From Aminobacter aminovorans (GTDB taxonomy: Bacteria > Pseudomonadota > Alphaproteobacteria > Rhizobiales > Rhizobiaceae): a DNA stretch of 64,000 nucleotides. The position numbers and the translations under genes are program-made. The DNA lies in assembly GCF_900445235.1 (NCBI RefSeq), contig NZ_UFSM01000001.1, positions 1,482,501 through 1,546,500 on the forward strand, given 5' to 3'. Shown piece by piece: positions 11,475 through 20,947 of this stretch (the first letter of the stretch is position 1; each line of letters opens with the position of its first letter). The notes beneath the pieces are model-generated. The model did no database searches. It was not told the origin of the DNA and saw nothing but the letters and a program-made list of their open reading frames with translations.

Positions 11475-12638
11475 TCAGGCCGCCAGGGCCGTTTCGGCGA
11501 GGCGGACCCAGTAGCTGACGCCGTGCGGGATGGCCTCGTCGTTGAAGTCGTAGGCCGGGTGGTGGAGGTTGGCGGTGTCGCCATTGCCGATGAAGATGAA
11601 GGCGCCGGGGCGGGCTTCGAGCATGTAGGAAAAGTCCTCGCCGCCCATCAAGGGCTGGATCGCCCGGTGCACCTGGGCTTCGCCGGCGACTGACGCGGCG
11701 ACATCGCCGGCAAACACCGTCTCGTTTTCATGGTTGAAGGTGACCGGATAATTGGCGTCGTAGTCGAGCTCGATCGCCGTGCCGGTGGCTTCGGCGACGC
11801 CGCGGCAGATGGCGCCCATGCGCTCTTCGGCGAGTTTTGCGATCTCCTTCTTCAGCGTGCGCACGGTGCCGGCGATGACCGCCTGTTCGGGAATGATGTT
11901 GTAGGCGGTGCCGGCATTGAACTTGGTCACCGAAACGACGATCGCTTCGGCCGGGTCGGTGCTGCGCGAGGCGATCGCCTGAAGTGCGGTCACCAGCTGG
12001 CTGCCGGCGACGATCGGGTCGATGGCGCGGTGCGGCATGGCGGCATGGCCGCCCTTGCCCTTGACGGTGATGGTGAACTCGGCGGTCGCCGCCATGATCG
12101 CGCCCGGACGGATGGCGAACTGGCCGACCGGCAGGCTCGGCATGTTGTGCATGCCAAAAACCTTCTGGATGCCGAAACGCTCCATCATGCCGTCCTTGAC
12201 CATCTCGTTGCCACCGCCGCCGCCCTCTTCGGCGGGCTGGAAGATGACCGCGACGGAGCCGGCGAAATTGCGCGTTTCGGCGAGATATTTGGCGGCGCCC
12301 AAAAGCATGGCGGTGTGGCCGTCATGGCCGCAGGCATGCATCTTGCCAGGTACGGTTGAGGCGTAAGGCTTGCCGGTGATCTCTTCGATCGGCAGCGCGT
12401 CCATGTCGGCGCGCAGGCCGACCACGCCGCCAGCGCCGAGGCTGCCCTTGATGATGCCGACGACGCCCGTCTTGCCCAGGCCGGTGACGATGTCGTCGCA
12501 GCCGAATTCTTCGAGCCTGGCTTTGACGAAAGCGGCGGTTTCGAAGACGTCGAAATTGAGCTCCGGCTTCTGGTGCAGGTGACGGCGCCAGCCGGCGATC
12601 TCGTCCTGCAGTTCGGCGGCTCGGTTCAGGATCGGCAT
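11475..12638 (-). CDS. M20 family metallo-amidohydrolase (hippurate hydrolase-like)
   Basis: A 387-aa zinc-dependent hydrolase of the M20D branch, which removes acyl groups from N-acyl amino acids or similar amides. Visible features are WRRHLHQKPELNFDVFETA, GLRADMDALPIEE, the metal ligands in MHACGHDGHTAMLLGAA, the catalytic glutamates in FQPAEEGGGGG, the dimerisation domain (GKGGHAAMPHRAIDPIVAG) and the last ligand region GGEDFSYMLEARPG. Length is normal. The physiological substrate cannot be read from sequence; hippurate hydrolase and N-acetyldiaminopimelate deacetylase are the usual labels. It is divergent from the carboxypeptidase gene, with 226 bp between them that contain no other gene. 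Confidence 0.88.
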   Translation of the reverse strand: MPILNRAAELQDEIAGWRRHLHQKPELNFDVFETAAFVKARLEEFGCDDIVTGLGKTGVVGIIKGSLGAGGVVGLRADMDALPIEEITGKPYASTVPGKMHACGHDGHTAMLLGAAKYLAETRNFAGSVAVIFQPAEEGGGGGNEMVKDGMMERFGIQKVFGMHNMPSLPVGQFAIRPGAIMAATAEFTITVKGKGGHAAMPHRAIDPIVAGSQLVTALQAIASRSTDPAEAIVVSVTKFNAGTAYNIIPEQAVIAGTVRTLKKEIAKLAEERMGAICRGVAEATGTAIELDYDANYPVTFNHENETVFAGDVAASVAGEAQVHRAIQPLMGGEDFSYMLEARPGAFIFIGNGDTANLHHPAYDFNDEAIPHGVSYWVRLAETALAA

Positions 12639-12864
12639 GGTGGTCTCGACTTCCTGTGTGGTGGACTCACTCGGTATGGAACCAGGGTCCGGATTCGCAA
12701 TTGTGATCGCCAGAGATCTGCCATCTTGGCGTCACATAGGTTATTTAGCAGCGGCGGCGACGCCGTGGCCATGGTCTTTCGTACCGGCCAGCGCGTTGCC
12801 ATCCCGGTTTACGGAAATCTTATGGACGGCCGGCTATGATCGGCAAGAGGCGATTTCGGATTTG

Positions 12865-14013
12865 ATGATGAAGATTAGGTTCGTCAAAAGCATGCTCCTT
12901 GGCCTGGCGGCCGCAACCGTGCTCAGTGCTGCGCCCGTGTCGGCCAATCCGGCGATGCTGTTCGACGTCAATTCGGGTGCCGTCATCGAGCACCAGGAGG
13001 CGTTCAAGCGCTGGCATCCGGCCTCGCTGACCAAGCTGATGACCGCCTACACCACCTTCCGCGCCGTTAAGGCGGGTGAGCTGGCGCTCAATTCGCCGAT
13101 CAAGATCTCCAAGAAGGCAGCGGCCTTCCCGCCGGCCAAGATGGGCTACAAGCCGGGCTCGGTGCTGACGCTCGACAACGCGCTCAAGATCATCATGGTC
13201 AAGTCGGCCAATGACGTGGCCGCGGCGATCGGCGAAAATGTCGGCGGCACGTCAGAGGCGTTCGCCGCACGGATGAATGCCGAGGCGCAGCGCCTGGGCA
13301 TGTCGGGCAGCCACTGGGTCAACGCCAACGGCCTGCATGACCCCGCCCAGTACACCACGGCGCGCGATCTCGCGGTGCTGGTCAGGGCGATCCGCCTCGA
13401 ATATCCTGAATATGCCGCCTATTTCGACATTGAAGGCATCATTGCCGGCAAGGCGAAGCTGAAGAATTTCAACCCGCTGGTCGGCCGCTTCCCCGGCACC
13501 GACGGCATGAAGACAGGGTTCGTCTGCGAATCCGGTTTCAACCTGATCGCCACCGCCACCCGCGACGGCCGCACGCTGGCGGCCATCGTGCTCGGTGCCG
13601 ATTCACCCGACAAGCGTGCCGAAGAGGCGGCGAAGATGCTGCAGACCGGTTTTGTCCGCAACGGCGCCTCGGTCAGTGTCACTGGGCTTGCGCCTTACGG
13701 CGACAGCCGCGACGTGGCGACCAGCATGCGCGAGGAGGTCTGCTCGCCCAAGGCCAAGCATGCGGCGTCCGACGGTCCGGCACCGACCGAAGCGGGGGCT
13801 GCACCCGACAAGGTCTCGATCATTCCCGAAATGACGCGCCAGCGTAACTGGGTCACCGTCAGCCTGGGCGGCGCCACCGGGCCGAAACCCAAGGCGTTGG
13901 GCGGCGGCGACATCGTTGTCGACACAGGCGTGCCGCTGCCGACCTGGCGTCCCGACCGGCCGGCACCCGTCGGTGCAGCCCCAGTCGCTGCCAACGTCCA
14001 GGCGCGCTCGTGA
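12865..14013 (+). CDS. D-alanyl-D-alanine carboxypeptidase (penicillin-binding protein, S11 family)
   Basis: A 382-aa periplasmic serine enzyme that trims the terminal D-Ala of peptidoglycan stem peptides. It has a signal peptide (residues 1-28, cleavage near VSANP). The three penicillin-binding motifs are S54-LTK57, S114-AN116 and K216-TG, correctly spaced. The C-terminal part is a Pro/Ala-rich tail with SPOR-unlike composition rather than a clear PBP5 amphipathic anchor. Start ATG 12865 is chosen because it begins the signal peptide; an in-frame ATG lies directly after it. Its stop overlaps the GTG of the following CobW-type gene, indicating translational coupling. Confidence 0.9.
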   Translation: MMKIRFVKSMLLGLAAATVLSAAPVSANPAMLFDVNSGAVIEHQEAFKRWHPASLTKLMTAYTTFRAVKAGELALNSPIKISKKAAAFPPAKMGYKPGSVLTLDNALKIIMVKSANDVAAAIGENVGGTSEAFAARMNAEAQRLGMSGSHWVNANGLHDPAQYTTARDLAVLVRAIRLEYPEYAAYFDIEGIIAGKAKLKNFNPLVGRFPGTDGMKTGFVCESGFNLIATATRDGRTLAAIVLGADSPDKRAEEAAKMLQTGFVRNGASVSVTGLAPYGDSRDVATSMREEVCSPKAKHAASDGPAPTEAGAAPDKVSIIPEMTRQRNWVTVSLGGATGPKPKALGGGDIVVDTGVPLPTWRPDRPAPVGAAPVAANVQARS

Positions 14014-15149
14014 ACTCGCAGGCAGCGTTCCCGATCCCGGTATCGGTGCTGACCGGCTTTCTCGGCGCCGGCAAGACGACGCTGCTCAACCGCCTGCTCA
14101 AGGATCCCGAGCTCACCGACACCGCCGTCATCATCAATGAGTTCGGCGACGTCGCCATCGACCACCTGCTGGTCGAAAAGGCCTCCGACGGGGTCATCGA
14201 ACTGTCCGATGGCTGCCTGTGCTGCACCGTGCGCGGCGAACTTGTCGATACGCTGGCCGATCTCGTCGACCGGCTGCAGACCGGTCGCATCGCCAGGCTT
14301 TCGCGGGTGGTGATCGAGACCACCGGGCTTGCCGATCCGGTGCCGGTGCTGCAGTCGATCATGGGCCATCCGGCCCTTATTCATGCCTTCCGGCTCGACG
14401 GCGTCATCACTGTCGTCGATGCGGTCAATGGTTCGGCGACCCTCGACGCCCATGTCGAGGCGGTCAAGCAGGTCGCGGTGGCCGACCGCATCGTGTTGAC
14501 CAAGGCCGATCTCGTCGACAATGCCGCATGGCTCGATGCGCTTGAGGCGCGGCTGTTGCGCATCAATCCGGGCGCCGAAATCCGCGCGGTCGACGCCGCT
14601 GTGGCCAGGCTTTTGCAGTGCGGGCTCTACGACCCGACAAGCAAGACCGCCGATGTGCGCCGCTGGCTCGGCGAGGCGCATGCGCATGACCATCACGGCC
14701 AAGGCGAGCACGATCACCATCATCATCACCACGACCACGATCACGGCCATGATCACGATCATCAGCACGCTCACGGCCACGATGCCCGCATCGGCTCGTT
14801 TTCGCTGACGCATGGAGGGCCGCTGCCGTTTTCGACCGTCGAGATGTTTCTCGACCTTCTGCTTTCGACCCAGGGCGACAGGCTATTGCGTATCAAGGGC
14901 ATCGTCGAGCTGATTGAGGACCGGGAGCGGCCGCTGGTCATCCACGGCGTGCAGAAGCTGCTGCATCCGCCGGCACGCCTGCCGTCATGGCCGGATGCCG
15001 TGCGCGGCACGCGGCTGGTGCTGATCGGCATCGACCTGCCGCGCGACTATGTCGAACGGCTGTTTGCAGCCTTCGTCAACAAGCCTGCCATCGACACGCC
15101 GGACCGTCAGGCGATGGAAAACAACCCGCTGGCGATCGCCGGGCTGTAG
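14010..15149 (+). CDS. CobW/COG0523-family GTPase with histidine-rich loop (metal chaperone)
   Basis: A 379-aa P-loop GTPase of the G3E group. It shows Walker A GFLGAGKTT (16-24), the metal-binding CLCC (69-72, CxCC), guanine specificity TKAD, and a C-terminal CobW_C domain. Between them at about 227-262 is a run rich in His and Asp/Gly (DHHHHHHDHDHGHDHDH), which should bind zinc, cobalt or nickel. Members deliver metals to target enzymes or help under zinc scarcity; CobW proper is linked to B12 synthesis, but the cobST genes are 9 kb away, so a specific cobalt role is not shown. The GTG start at 14010 overlaps the carboxypeptidase stop (GTGA). Confidence 0.88.
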   Translation: MNSQAAFPIPVSVLTGFLGAGKTTLLNRLLKDPELTDTAVIINEFGDVAIDHLLVEKASDGVIELSDGCLCCTVRGELVDTLADLVDRLQTGRIARLSRVVIETTGLADPVPVLQSIMGHPALIHAFRLDGVITVVDAVNGSATLDAHVEAVKQVAVADRIVLTKADLVDNAAWLDALEARLLRINPGAEIRAVDAAVARLLQCGLYDPTSKTADVRRWLGEAHAHDHHGQGEHDHHHHHHDHDHGHDHDHQHAHGHDARIGSFSLTHGGPLPFSTVEMFLDLLLSTQGDRLLRIKGIVELIEDRERPLVIHGVQKLLHPPARLPSWPDAVRGTRLVLIGIDLPRDYVERLFAAFVNKPAIDTPDRQAMENNPLAIAGL

Positions 15150-15170
15150 TTTCCCAAATTTTGCCGAAAA

Positions 15171-15404
15171 TCAGCTGCCGCGTTCGACGAGAAAGCGGTG
15201 GCCGCCGGTGGCCGGCCTGGTTTCGACCAGCCGGTGGCCGGCCTCCTGGCAGAAGGCCGGGATGTCGATGACGGCGAGCGGGTCGGTGGTTTCGAGCCAC
15301 AACAGCTCGCCCGATGCCATGTCGGCGAGGCGGCGCCTGGCCTTGAGCACGGGCAGGGGGCAGTTGAGCCCCCTGAGATCGTAAATGTCGGTGGTTTCGC
15401 TCAC
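15171..15404 (-). CDS. TusA/SirA-like sulfur-carrier protein
   Basis: A 77-aa protein with the TusA signature near the N-terminus, DLRGLNCPLPVLKARRRL, whose Cys16 would carry a persulfide. The size fits the two-layer fold of the family. TusA proteins pass sulfur to tRNA thiolation, molybdenum cofactor or sulfur oxidation systems; which one applies is not evident here. The gene lies 6 nt after the stop of the L,D-transpeptidase gene on the same strand, so they are probably cotranscribed although functionally unrelated. A short convergent gap of 21 nt separates it from the CobW-type gene. Confidence 0.85.
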   Translation of the reverse strand: MSETTDIYDLRGLNCPLPVLKARRRLADMASGELLWLETTDPLAVIDIPAFCQEAGHRLVETRPATGGHRFLVERGS

Positions 15405-15409
15405 GCTGG

Positions 15410-16678
15410 TCAGCTGCCGAACAGGCCGAGCAGCTTCTTCTTGAGCTTGGTGGCAGCACCTGCCTCTTCGACCGGTGCCACCTGGGCGGCCTGCGTCGGC
15501 ACTTCTGTCACCACAGGCTGTTGCTGCGGCACGGTGGCGGTCACGACTTCCTGCTGGGCGGCAAGCTTGGCTGCCTTGGCGGCAGCGACGGCCTGGGCCT
15601 TTTCTTCGGCCGCTTTCTTCTTGGCTTCCGCCGCGGCATCGAGCGCTGCCATGCGGCGGCCTTCGGCCGAATCGATGCGGCCCATGCGGGCGGTGACCGT
15701 CACGGTGCCATCCTGGTTGAGCGATGGCGGCTCGATCGGCACACGCTCGCCGCGCGCCCGCTTCTTGGTCCAGTCCGAAACGATGGCCGCTTCCTTGATG
15801 CCGGCGATCGTCGGCTTGGGCGCGGGAATGTCACCGCCGGTGGCGCTGGCAAAAGCAGCGTCATACTTGCTCTTATAGGCCTGGTAGGCGGTCTGCAGCG
15901 CCTGCGGCTGGGTCACTGCCGGGCAGGCGCCGGTCGGATTGAACGTGCCGCCGGCTTCCGGGATCTGGTTGAAGACATAGCGCTTTTCGCAGACGTCGAC
16001 CTTCGGCGGTGATTTGGTGATTTCGAAGTGGTCGTAGCCTTCCTTCAGCATCGCCCAGAACTTGTAGTTCGGATCGTTGCGATATCGCGCCATGTTGGCT
16101 GGGGTCATGCGGAACGGATAGGACTGGACCTGGAACTCGGTCTGGCCGCCCTTGAAGGCGTCGCGCGCGAAGGCATAGATCTCTTCGATCTGCGCATCGG
16201 TCATCGAGAAGCAGCCTGATGACGAGCAGGCGCCATGAACCATCAGGTTCGAGCCGGTGCGGCCATTGGCGCGGTCGAAGGCATTGGGGTAGCCGATGTT
16301 GAAGGCGAGGTGATAGCTGGAGTTCGGGTTCATCTGACCCGGCCGCACGGTGTAGAAGCCCTCCGGCGACTGGCGGTCGCCCTCGGTGAATTTCGGGCCG
16401 AGCTTGCCCGACATCTTGCAGATATCGTAGCTGGCGATGATGTCGTAGCGGCCGTTGGTCTTCTGTTTCCAGACTTCCAGCTTGCCCTCTTCCTTGAACA
16501 CGCGCGCCAGCACAGGCGAGCTCTTGTTCATGCCCTTGGCCTTCATTTCGGCCACGATCTTGGCCGGCAGCTGCCTGTTGGCGTGCTGCGGCACGAAGTC
16601 GGTCACGGAAGATTCCGAACAGCCGGCTACCGCAAGGGCAGCGAGAAGCAATCCGGCGCGTGCGATATTGGCGATCAT
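15410..16678 (-). CDS. Lipoprotein L,D-transpeptidase (YkuD domain, YafK type)
   Basis: A 422-aa protein with a lipoprotein signal peptide, lipobox LAVAGC with acylated Cys20, so it is anchored in a membrane facing the periplasm. Residues 55-190 form a YkuD domain, with catalytic H148 and C156 in MVHGACSSSGCFSM. Such enzymes make 3-3 peptidoglycan crosslinks, attach proteins, or cleave such links; YafK-type proteins in E. coli release Braun lipoprotein. The C-terminal 150 residues are Ala/Lys-rich, predicted coiled coil, and end in a basic GAATKLKKKLLGLFG segment, which may be a wall- or membrane-contact tail. The exact reaction is not certain. Confidence 0.88.
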   Translation of the reverse strand: MIANIARAGLLLAALAVAGCSESSVTDFVPQHANRQLPAKIVAEMKAKGMNKSSPVLARVFKEEGKLEVWKQKTNGRYDIIASYDICKMSGKLGPKFTEGDRQSPEGFYTVRPGQMNPNSSYHLAFNIGYPNAFDRANGRTGSNLMVHGACSSSGCFSMTDAQIEEIYAFARDAFKGGQTEFQVQSYPFRMTPANMARYRNDPNYKFWAMLKEGYDHFEITKSPPKVDVCEKRYVFNQIPEAGGTFNPTGACPAVTQPQALQTAYQAYKSKYDAAFASATGGDIPAPKPTIAGIKEAAIVSDWTKKRARGERVPIEPPSLNQDGTVTVTARMGRIDSAEGRRMAALDAAAEAKKKAAEEKAQAVAAAKAAKLAAQQEVVTATVPQQQPVVTEVPTQAAQVAPVEEAGAATKLKKKLLGLFGS

Positions 16679-16902
16679 CGGTCTAAATGTCGTCTCTGAT
16701 TGCAGTCATGGCGCATGCGCCAACGACCGGCCCGTCCTGTTACTGCCTCGACCTTAGGGTCGTTAACCTTGAAAAATCCTTACCGCAAGTTCCTGGCCCG
16801 TCCCACGCGCGAAAAATCACGGCAAGTTCATTGAACCGGGCGAGGCGGCAATTTTGTGGCGAAACCATGCCGTGGCCCGTTCAGGCCACAGTTTACGCAA
16901 TC

Positions 16903-16938
16903 ACAGGCTGCGTATCGGGCACAGGCTGCGTATCGTGC
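16903..16938. repeat. 18-bp tandem duplication in the accA / L,D-transpeptidase interval
   Basis: acaggctgcgtatcgggc at 16903-16920 is followed directly by acaggctgcgtatcgtgc at 16921-16938, one mismatch in 18. It lies 38 bp beyond the accA stop. The remaining 16679-16902 carries no gene; it should hold the transpeptidase promoter. Confidence 0.7.
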
Positions 16939-16975
16939 TTTTTCCCAAAATCGTTTCCGATCGTCGGGCCGATGC

Positions 16976-17926
16976 TCAGAGGCTGCGGCCGATGGCGAGA
17001 TACTTCTCGCGCCGCTGCTCGCGGAAATCGATGTTCGAGCCGTTGAATTCGCCGAACGTCTTGGCGATCAGGTCGCCGGTGGCCGAAATGACCGCCTCGG
17101 CGTTGCGGTGGGCGCCGCCCAGCGGCTCTTCGATAATCTTGTCGATGATCTTGAGCGAGAGCAGGTCCTGCGCGGTGATCTTCATGTTGGTCGCCGCGTC
17201 CTTGGAGCGTGTCGTGTCGCGCCACAGGATGGAGGCTGCACCTTCAGGCGAGATCACCGAATAGATCGCATGTTCGAGCATGAAGACGCGGTTGGCGGTG
17301 GCAATGGCAATTGCGCCGCCCGAACCGCCTTCACCGATGACCACAGCAATCGACGGCACCTTGAGGCCGAGGCAGGCGGAGGTCGAGCGGGCAATGGCTT
17401 CGGCCTGGCCGCGCTCTTCGGCGCCGACGCCCGGATAGGCGCCCGCGGTGTCGACAAGCATGACGACGGGGATGTTGAAGCGGTCGGCCATTTCCATCAG
17501 GCGCACGGCCTTGCGGTAGCCTTCGGGGCGGACCGAGCCGAAATTGTGCTTGAGGCGGCTCTTGGTGTCGTTGCCCTTTTCCTGGCCGAGCACCAGCACC
17601 GGCTCGCCGCGGAAGCGGGCAAAGCCGCCGACCATGGCATTGTCTTCGCCGAAATTGCGATCGCCGGCCAGAAGCGTGAAATCGGTGAACAGGCCGTTGA
17701 TGTAGTCGAGGCAATGCGGACGGTCGGGGTGGCGCGCCACCTGGACCTTCTGCCACGGCGTCAGTGCCTTGTAGGCGTCGCGCAGCGCATCACGCGAGCG
17801 CTTCTCCAGCCGCTTGATCTCGTCGCCGACATCGACGGCCTCGCCATTTTCGGCAAGCTTCTTGAGCTCGAGGATCTTGCCTTCGAGATCTTGGACCGGT
17901 TTTTCGAAATCGAGGTAATTGTACAT
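16976..17926 (-). CDS. accA: Acetyl-CoA carboxylase carboxyltransferase subunit alpha
   Basis: A 316-aa alpha subunit of the carboxyltransferase that passes CO2 from carboxybiotin to acetyl-CoA, the first step of fatty acid synthesis. The N-terminal helix region [18 protein letters not shown] is followed by a crotonase-fold core with [32 protein letters not shown] (oxyanion-hole region) and [14 protein letters not shown]. Length is typical. The start at 17926 is chosen because it begins the conserved family N-terminus; the open frame extends 36 bp further without conservation. It stands alone as a single gene, as accA usually does, separated from accB/C/D. Confidence 0.96.
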   Translation of the reverse strand: MYNYLDFEKPVQDLEGKILELKKLAENGEAVDVGDEIKRLEKRSRDALRDAYKALTPWQKVQVARHPDRPHCLDYINGLFTDFTLLAGDRNFGEDNAMVGGFARFRGEPVLVLGQEKGNDTKSRLKHNFGSVRPEGYRKAVRLMEMADRFNIPVVMLVDTAGAYPGVGAEERGQAEAIARSTSACLGLKVPSIAVVIGEGGSGGAIAIATANRVFMLEHAIYSVISPEGAASILWRDTTRSKDAATNMKITAQDLLSLKIIDKIIEEPLGGAHRNAEAVISATGDLIAKTFGEFNGSNIDFREQRREKYLAIGRSL

Positions 17927-18024
17927 TGGCGAGCGGACTACCACGCTGAAAATTTGAGGCACCGGGGGCCGGGGAATGTGGCACCGCGCCAGTGGAACGT
18001 GGCACTCACATAGCGATATGGGCC

Positions 18025-18936
18025 CTAATCGGCAAGCGGATGATGCTCGTTGACCAGTTTCAGCAGCCGTTCTTCCAGAACATGGGTATAGATCTGCGTG
18101 GTCGAAATGTCGGAATGGCCAAGCAATTGCTGGACGGCGCGCAGGTCGGCACCATTCTGCAGCAGGTGGCTGGCAAAGGCGTGACGCAGCACGTGCGGCG
18201 AGATTTTTGCCGAAGCGATGCCGGCACGCGCCGCAAGGCCCTTGAGGTCGCGGGCAAAAACCTGGCGCGGCAGGTGTCCACTCTCGGACGAAGCCGGAAA
18301 CAGGAATGGGCTGTCGACCTGCCGGGGATGGCGATTGCGCTGGTCGAGCCAGGCCCGCATCGCCTCGCGCGCCTTGGCCGACAACGGCACCATGCGGTCC
18401 TTCTCGCCCTTGCCTCGCACCACGAAGAAGCGCTCGTCGCGCAGCGCCACCGTCAGCGGCAGGCTGACCAACTCCGAAACGCGCAAGCCGGTGGCATAGA
18501 GCACCTCGACAAGCGCGTGCAGCCGGGTCGCGGCCAGGCTGTCGCCCTCGGCGGATTCGCTGGCTTCCATCGCCGCGCGGTCGAGCAGCCGGCCGGTTTC
18601 GGCCTCGCTCATCGTCTTGGGCAGCGGACGGTCCTTCTTCGGGCTGTCGAGCACGCCGGTCGGATCGTCGGTTCGCAGGCCTTCGGCATACATGAAGCGG
18701 AAGAACTGCCTGAGGGCTGAGAGCTTGCGCGCCTGGGATGTCGCAGCGAAGCCGCGGCCGGCAATGTCGTCGAGATAGCTGCGGATGGCCGTGGCATCGG
18801 CATCGGCGAGGCGTCCACTGAGAAATTCCGAGGCGTCTTCGAGATCGCGGCGATAACTCGAAAGCGTGTTGTCGGCGGCACCGCGCTCGGCGCTCATCAT
18901 TTCAAGGAAGGCCTCGATGCGCGCGCCGCTTTTCAT
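18025..18936 (-). CDS. xerD: Site-specific tyrosine recombinase XerD
   Basis: A 303-aa tyrosine recombinase that with XerC resolves chromosome dimers at dif, activated by FtsK at the septum. The SAM-like N-terminal domain spans about 1-90, and the catalytic domain carries R152, K176, H248, R251, H274 and the nucleophile Y283 in [14 protein letters not shown]. Length and sequence match XerD rather than phage or island integrases. Its ATG overlaps the stop of a small upstream membrane-protein gene (ATGA), a tight coupling. It has no link to the tRNA-Arg patch at 9.5-11.3 kb beyond belonging to the same superfamily. Confidence 0.94.
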   Translation of the reverse strand: MKSGARIEAFLEMMSAERGAADNTLSSYRRDLEDASEFLSGRLADADATAIRSYLDDIAGRGFAATSQARKLSALRQFFRFMYAEGLRTDDPTGVLDSPKKDRPLPKTMSEAETGRLLDRAAMEASESAEGDSLAATRLHALVEVLYATGLRVSELVSLPLTVALRDERFFVVRGKGEKDRMVPLSAKAREAMRAWLDQRNRHPRQVDSPFLFPASSESGHLPRQVFARDLKGLAARAGIASAKISPHVLRHAFASHLLQNGADLRAVQQLLGHSDISTTQIYTHVLEERLLKLVNEHHPLAD

Positions 18937-19082
18937 TTTTTGGGCGCGAGCTTTTCCGGTGGAATGCGCACGGTGATTTCGGCCTTCTTCGGCTCGACGA
19001 ACATCACCAGCGCAAACATGGCGCCGTAAGCGATGCCCGCCAGAACAGCGAGCGTGACAAGGAACCGGAAAAGTGTCGGCAT
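18933..19082 (-). CDS. Small single-pass membrane protein upstream of xerD
   Basis: A 49-codon open frame encodes [20 protein letters not shown], then a second hydrophobic part and a charged tail with [16 protein letters not shown]. One long hydrophobic stretch (about residues 5-30) predicts one transmembrane helix with a cytoplasmic or periplasmic basic tail. The stop TGA overlaps the xerD ATG by the ATGA arrangement, strong evidence that it is translated and coupled. Comparable short genes precede xerD in related Hyphomicrobiales, often as hypothetical proteins. Function is unknown; it could be mistaken for empty intergenic sequence because of its size. Confidence 0.8.
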   Translation of the reverse strand: MPTLFRFLVTLAVLAGIAYGAMFALVMFVEPKKAEITVRIPPEKLAPKK

Positions 19083-19214
19083 CGATGTGTTTGCCCGTCT
19101 GTCCTATCCTGTGCCCTTATGGGACGCCGCTTCAGGCAATTCAAGGGCGCGTTTGGCCTCATGCGCTTGACGCAACGGGGCTTTTCATGTCGATACGCCG
19201 GCGAAAGGGACGCC

Positions 19215-19838
19215 ATGACACCCGACGCGCAGACACCATTTCCCGAAGGCTCCGTCACCGCCCTGCTTGAAGGGCTGGGCACGCGCTCGATCGTCTTCGT
19301 CGGCCTCATGGGTGCGGGCAAGACGGCCATCGGCCGCAAGGTCGCGCAGGCACTCGGACTCGGCTTCATCGACAGCGACCACGAGATCGAAAGCGTGTCG
19401 CGGATGAGCATTCCCGAATTGTTCGAACGTTATGGCGAGGTCGAGTTCCGCGCGCTCGAGCAGCGCGTCATCGGCCGCGTGCTGGAGAACGGTCCGCAGG
19501 TGCTGTCGACCGGCGGCGGCGCCTTCATGAATGCGCAGACCCGTGCAGCGATTTCAGGCCACGGCGTATCGATCTGGCTCAAGGCCGAGCTCGACCTGTT
19601 GATGGAGCGCGTCTCCAAGAAGCAGAACCGGCCGCTGCTGCAGAACGCCGATCCGCGCGCGGTGCTTTCCAAGCTGATGGACGAGCGCTACCCGGTCTAT
19701 GGCCTTGCCGACCTGACGGTCGCGACGCGCGACGACCGCAAGGAGGCGATCGCCAGCGAGGTCATCGAAGCGCTGTGCAGCCATTTCGGCGTGCCCGGCA
19801 GGATTCACGTTTCGGAAGGCTCGGAGGATCACGAATGA
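19215..19838 (+). CDS. aroK: Shikimate kinase
   Basis: A 207-aa kinase that phosphorylates shikimate with ATP in the aromatic amino acid pathway. Walker A is GLMGAGKT (30-37), followed by FIDSDHEIE with shikimate/Mg-binding Asp, EVEFRALE, and the nucleotide-region GGGAFM. The open frame begins at 19119, but ATG 19215 is preferred since it has GGGA 7 nt upstream and leaves the usual short N-terminal extension of rhizobial AroK. The stop overlaps the aroB ATG (ATGA), and the shikimate pair aroK-aroB is a conserved cluster. Confidence 0.93.
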   Translation: MTPDAQTPFPEGSVTALLEGLGTRSIVFVGLMGAGKTAIGRKVAQALGLGFIDSDHEIESVSRMSIPELFERYGEVEFRALEQRVIGRVLENGPQVLSTGGGAFMNAQTRAAISGHGVSIWLKAELDLLMERVSKKQNRPLLQNADPRAVLSKLMDERYPVYGLADLTVATRDDRKEAIASEVIEALCSHFGVPGRIHVSEGSEDHE

Positions 19839-20947
19839 GCGTCGTCACTGTCGAAGTCGGACTTGGCGACCGCGCCTATGACATCCTGATCGGCCCCGGC
19901 CTGATCGGACGTGGCGGCGAGCTGATCCACAAGCGCCTGCCCAAGGCGCGCACGGCGATCGTTACCGACGAAAACGTCGCTGCCGCCCATCTCGAACCAT
20001 TGGTGGAAAGCCTCATCGCTGCCGGCAATGCGCCTGCGGTGATCACCTTGCCGGCCGGCGAAAAGACCAAGAGCTTCGCCTCGCTCGAAACCGTGGTCGA
20101 CCAGATCATCGCTGCCCGGCTTGAACGCGGCGATGCGGTGATCGCGCTTGGCGGCGGCGTCATCGGCGATCTCACCGGCTTTGCCGCCGGCATCGTCAGG
20201 CGCGGCATGCATTTCGTGCAGATGCCGACCTCGCTTCTGGCCCAGGTCGATTCGTCGGTCGGCGGCAAGACCGGCATCAACAGCCCGCGCGGCAAGAACC
20301 TGATCGGCGTCTTCCATCAGCCGAAGCTGGTGCTGGCCGATACCGCCGCGCTCGACACGCTGCCGCTGCGCGAATTCCGCGCCGGTTATGCCGAGGTCGC
20401 CAAATACGGCCTGATCGACCGCCCGGATTTCTTCGCCTGGCTGGAGAACAACTGGCAGGAGGTCTTTTCGGGCGGTGCGGCCCGCATCGAGGCCATCGCC
20501 CAGTCCTGCCGCGCCAAGGCCGATGTGGTTGCCCGCGACGAGTTCGAAACCGGCGACCGCGCCTTGCTCAATCTCGGCCACACCTTCGGCCACGCGCTCG
20601 AAGCCGCCACCGCCTATGACGGTTCGCGGCTCGTCCATGGCGAGGGCGTCGCCATCGGCATGGCGCTGGCGCATCGCTTCTCGGCCCGCCTCAATCTTGC
20701 AAGCCCAGATGATGCGGCCCGCGTCGAGGCGCATCTGCGCGCCGTCGGCCTGCCGTGGCGCATGTCCGACATTCCCGGCTCGCTGCCGGACGCTGAGGCG
20801 CTGTTCAACTACATCACCCAGGACAAGAAGGTTTCGCGCGGTGCGCTGACTTTCATCCTCACCCGCGGCATCGGCCAGTCCTTCATCGCCAAGGACGTGC
20901 CGGCCTCGGAGGTCGTGTCGTTTCTCAAGGAGAATCGTCAGGAATGA
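19835..20947 (+). CDS. aroB: 3-dehydroquinate synthase
   Basis: A 370-aa NAD- and metal-dependent enzyme that cyclises DAHP to 3-dehydroquinate, second step of the shikimate pathway. Conserved blocks are [32 protein letters not shown] (NAD site), [19 protein letters not shown], and zinc ligands within E-x(..)[23 protein letters not shown] and [11 protein letters not shown]. Length is normal. ATG 19835 overlaps the aroK stop; its own stop overlaps the ATG at 20944 of the CBS protein, making a three-gene coupled run. Confidence 0.96.
   Translation: MSVVTVEVGLGDRAYDILIGPGLIGRGGELIHKRLPKARTAIVTDENVAAAHLEPLVESLIAAGNAPAVITLPAGEKTKSFASLETVVDQIIAARLERGDAVIALGGGVIGDLTGFAAGIVRRGMHFVQMPTSLLAQVDSSVGGKTGINSPRGKNLIGVFHQPKLVLADTAALDTLPLREFRAGYAEVAKYGLIDRPDFFAWLENNWQEVFSGGAARIEAIAQSCRAKADVVARDEFETGDRALLNLGHTFGHALEAATAYDGSRLVHGEGVAIGMALAHRFSARLNLASPDDAARVEAHLRAVGLPWRMSDIPGSLPDAEALFNYITQDKKVSRGALTFILTRGIGQSFIAKDVPASEVVSFLKENRQE

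Noticed and set aside
18025..18936. Integrase of a mobile element (xerD)
   Set aside because: Length, motif pattern and context match chromosomal XerD; it lies 7 kb from the tRNA-Arg patch.
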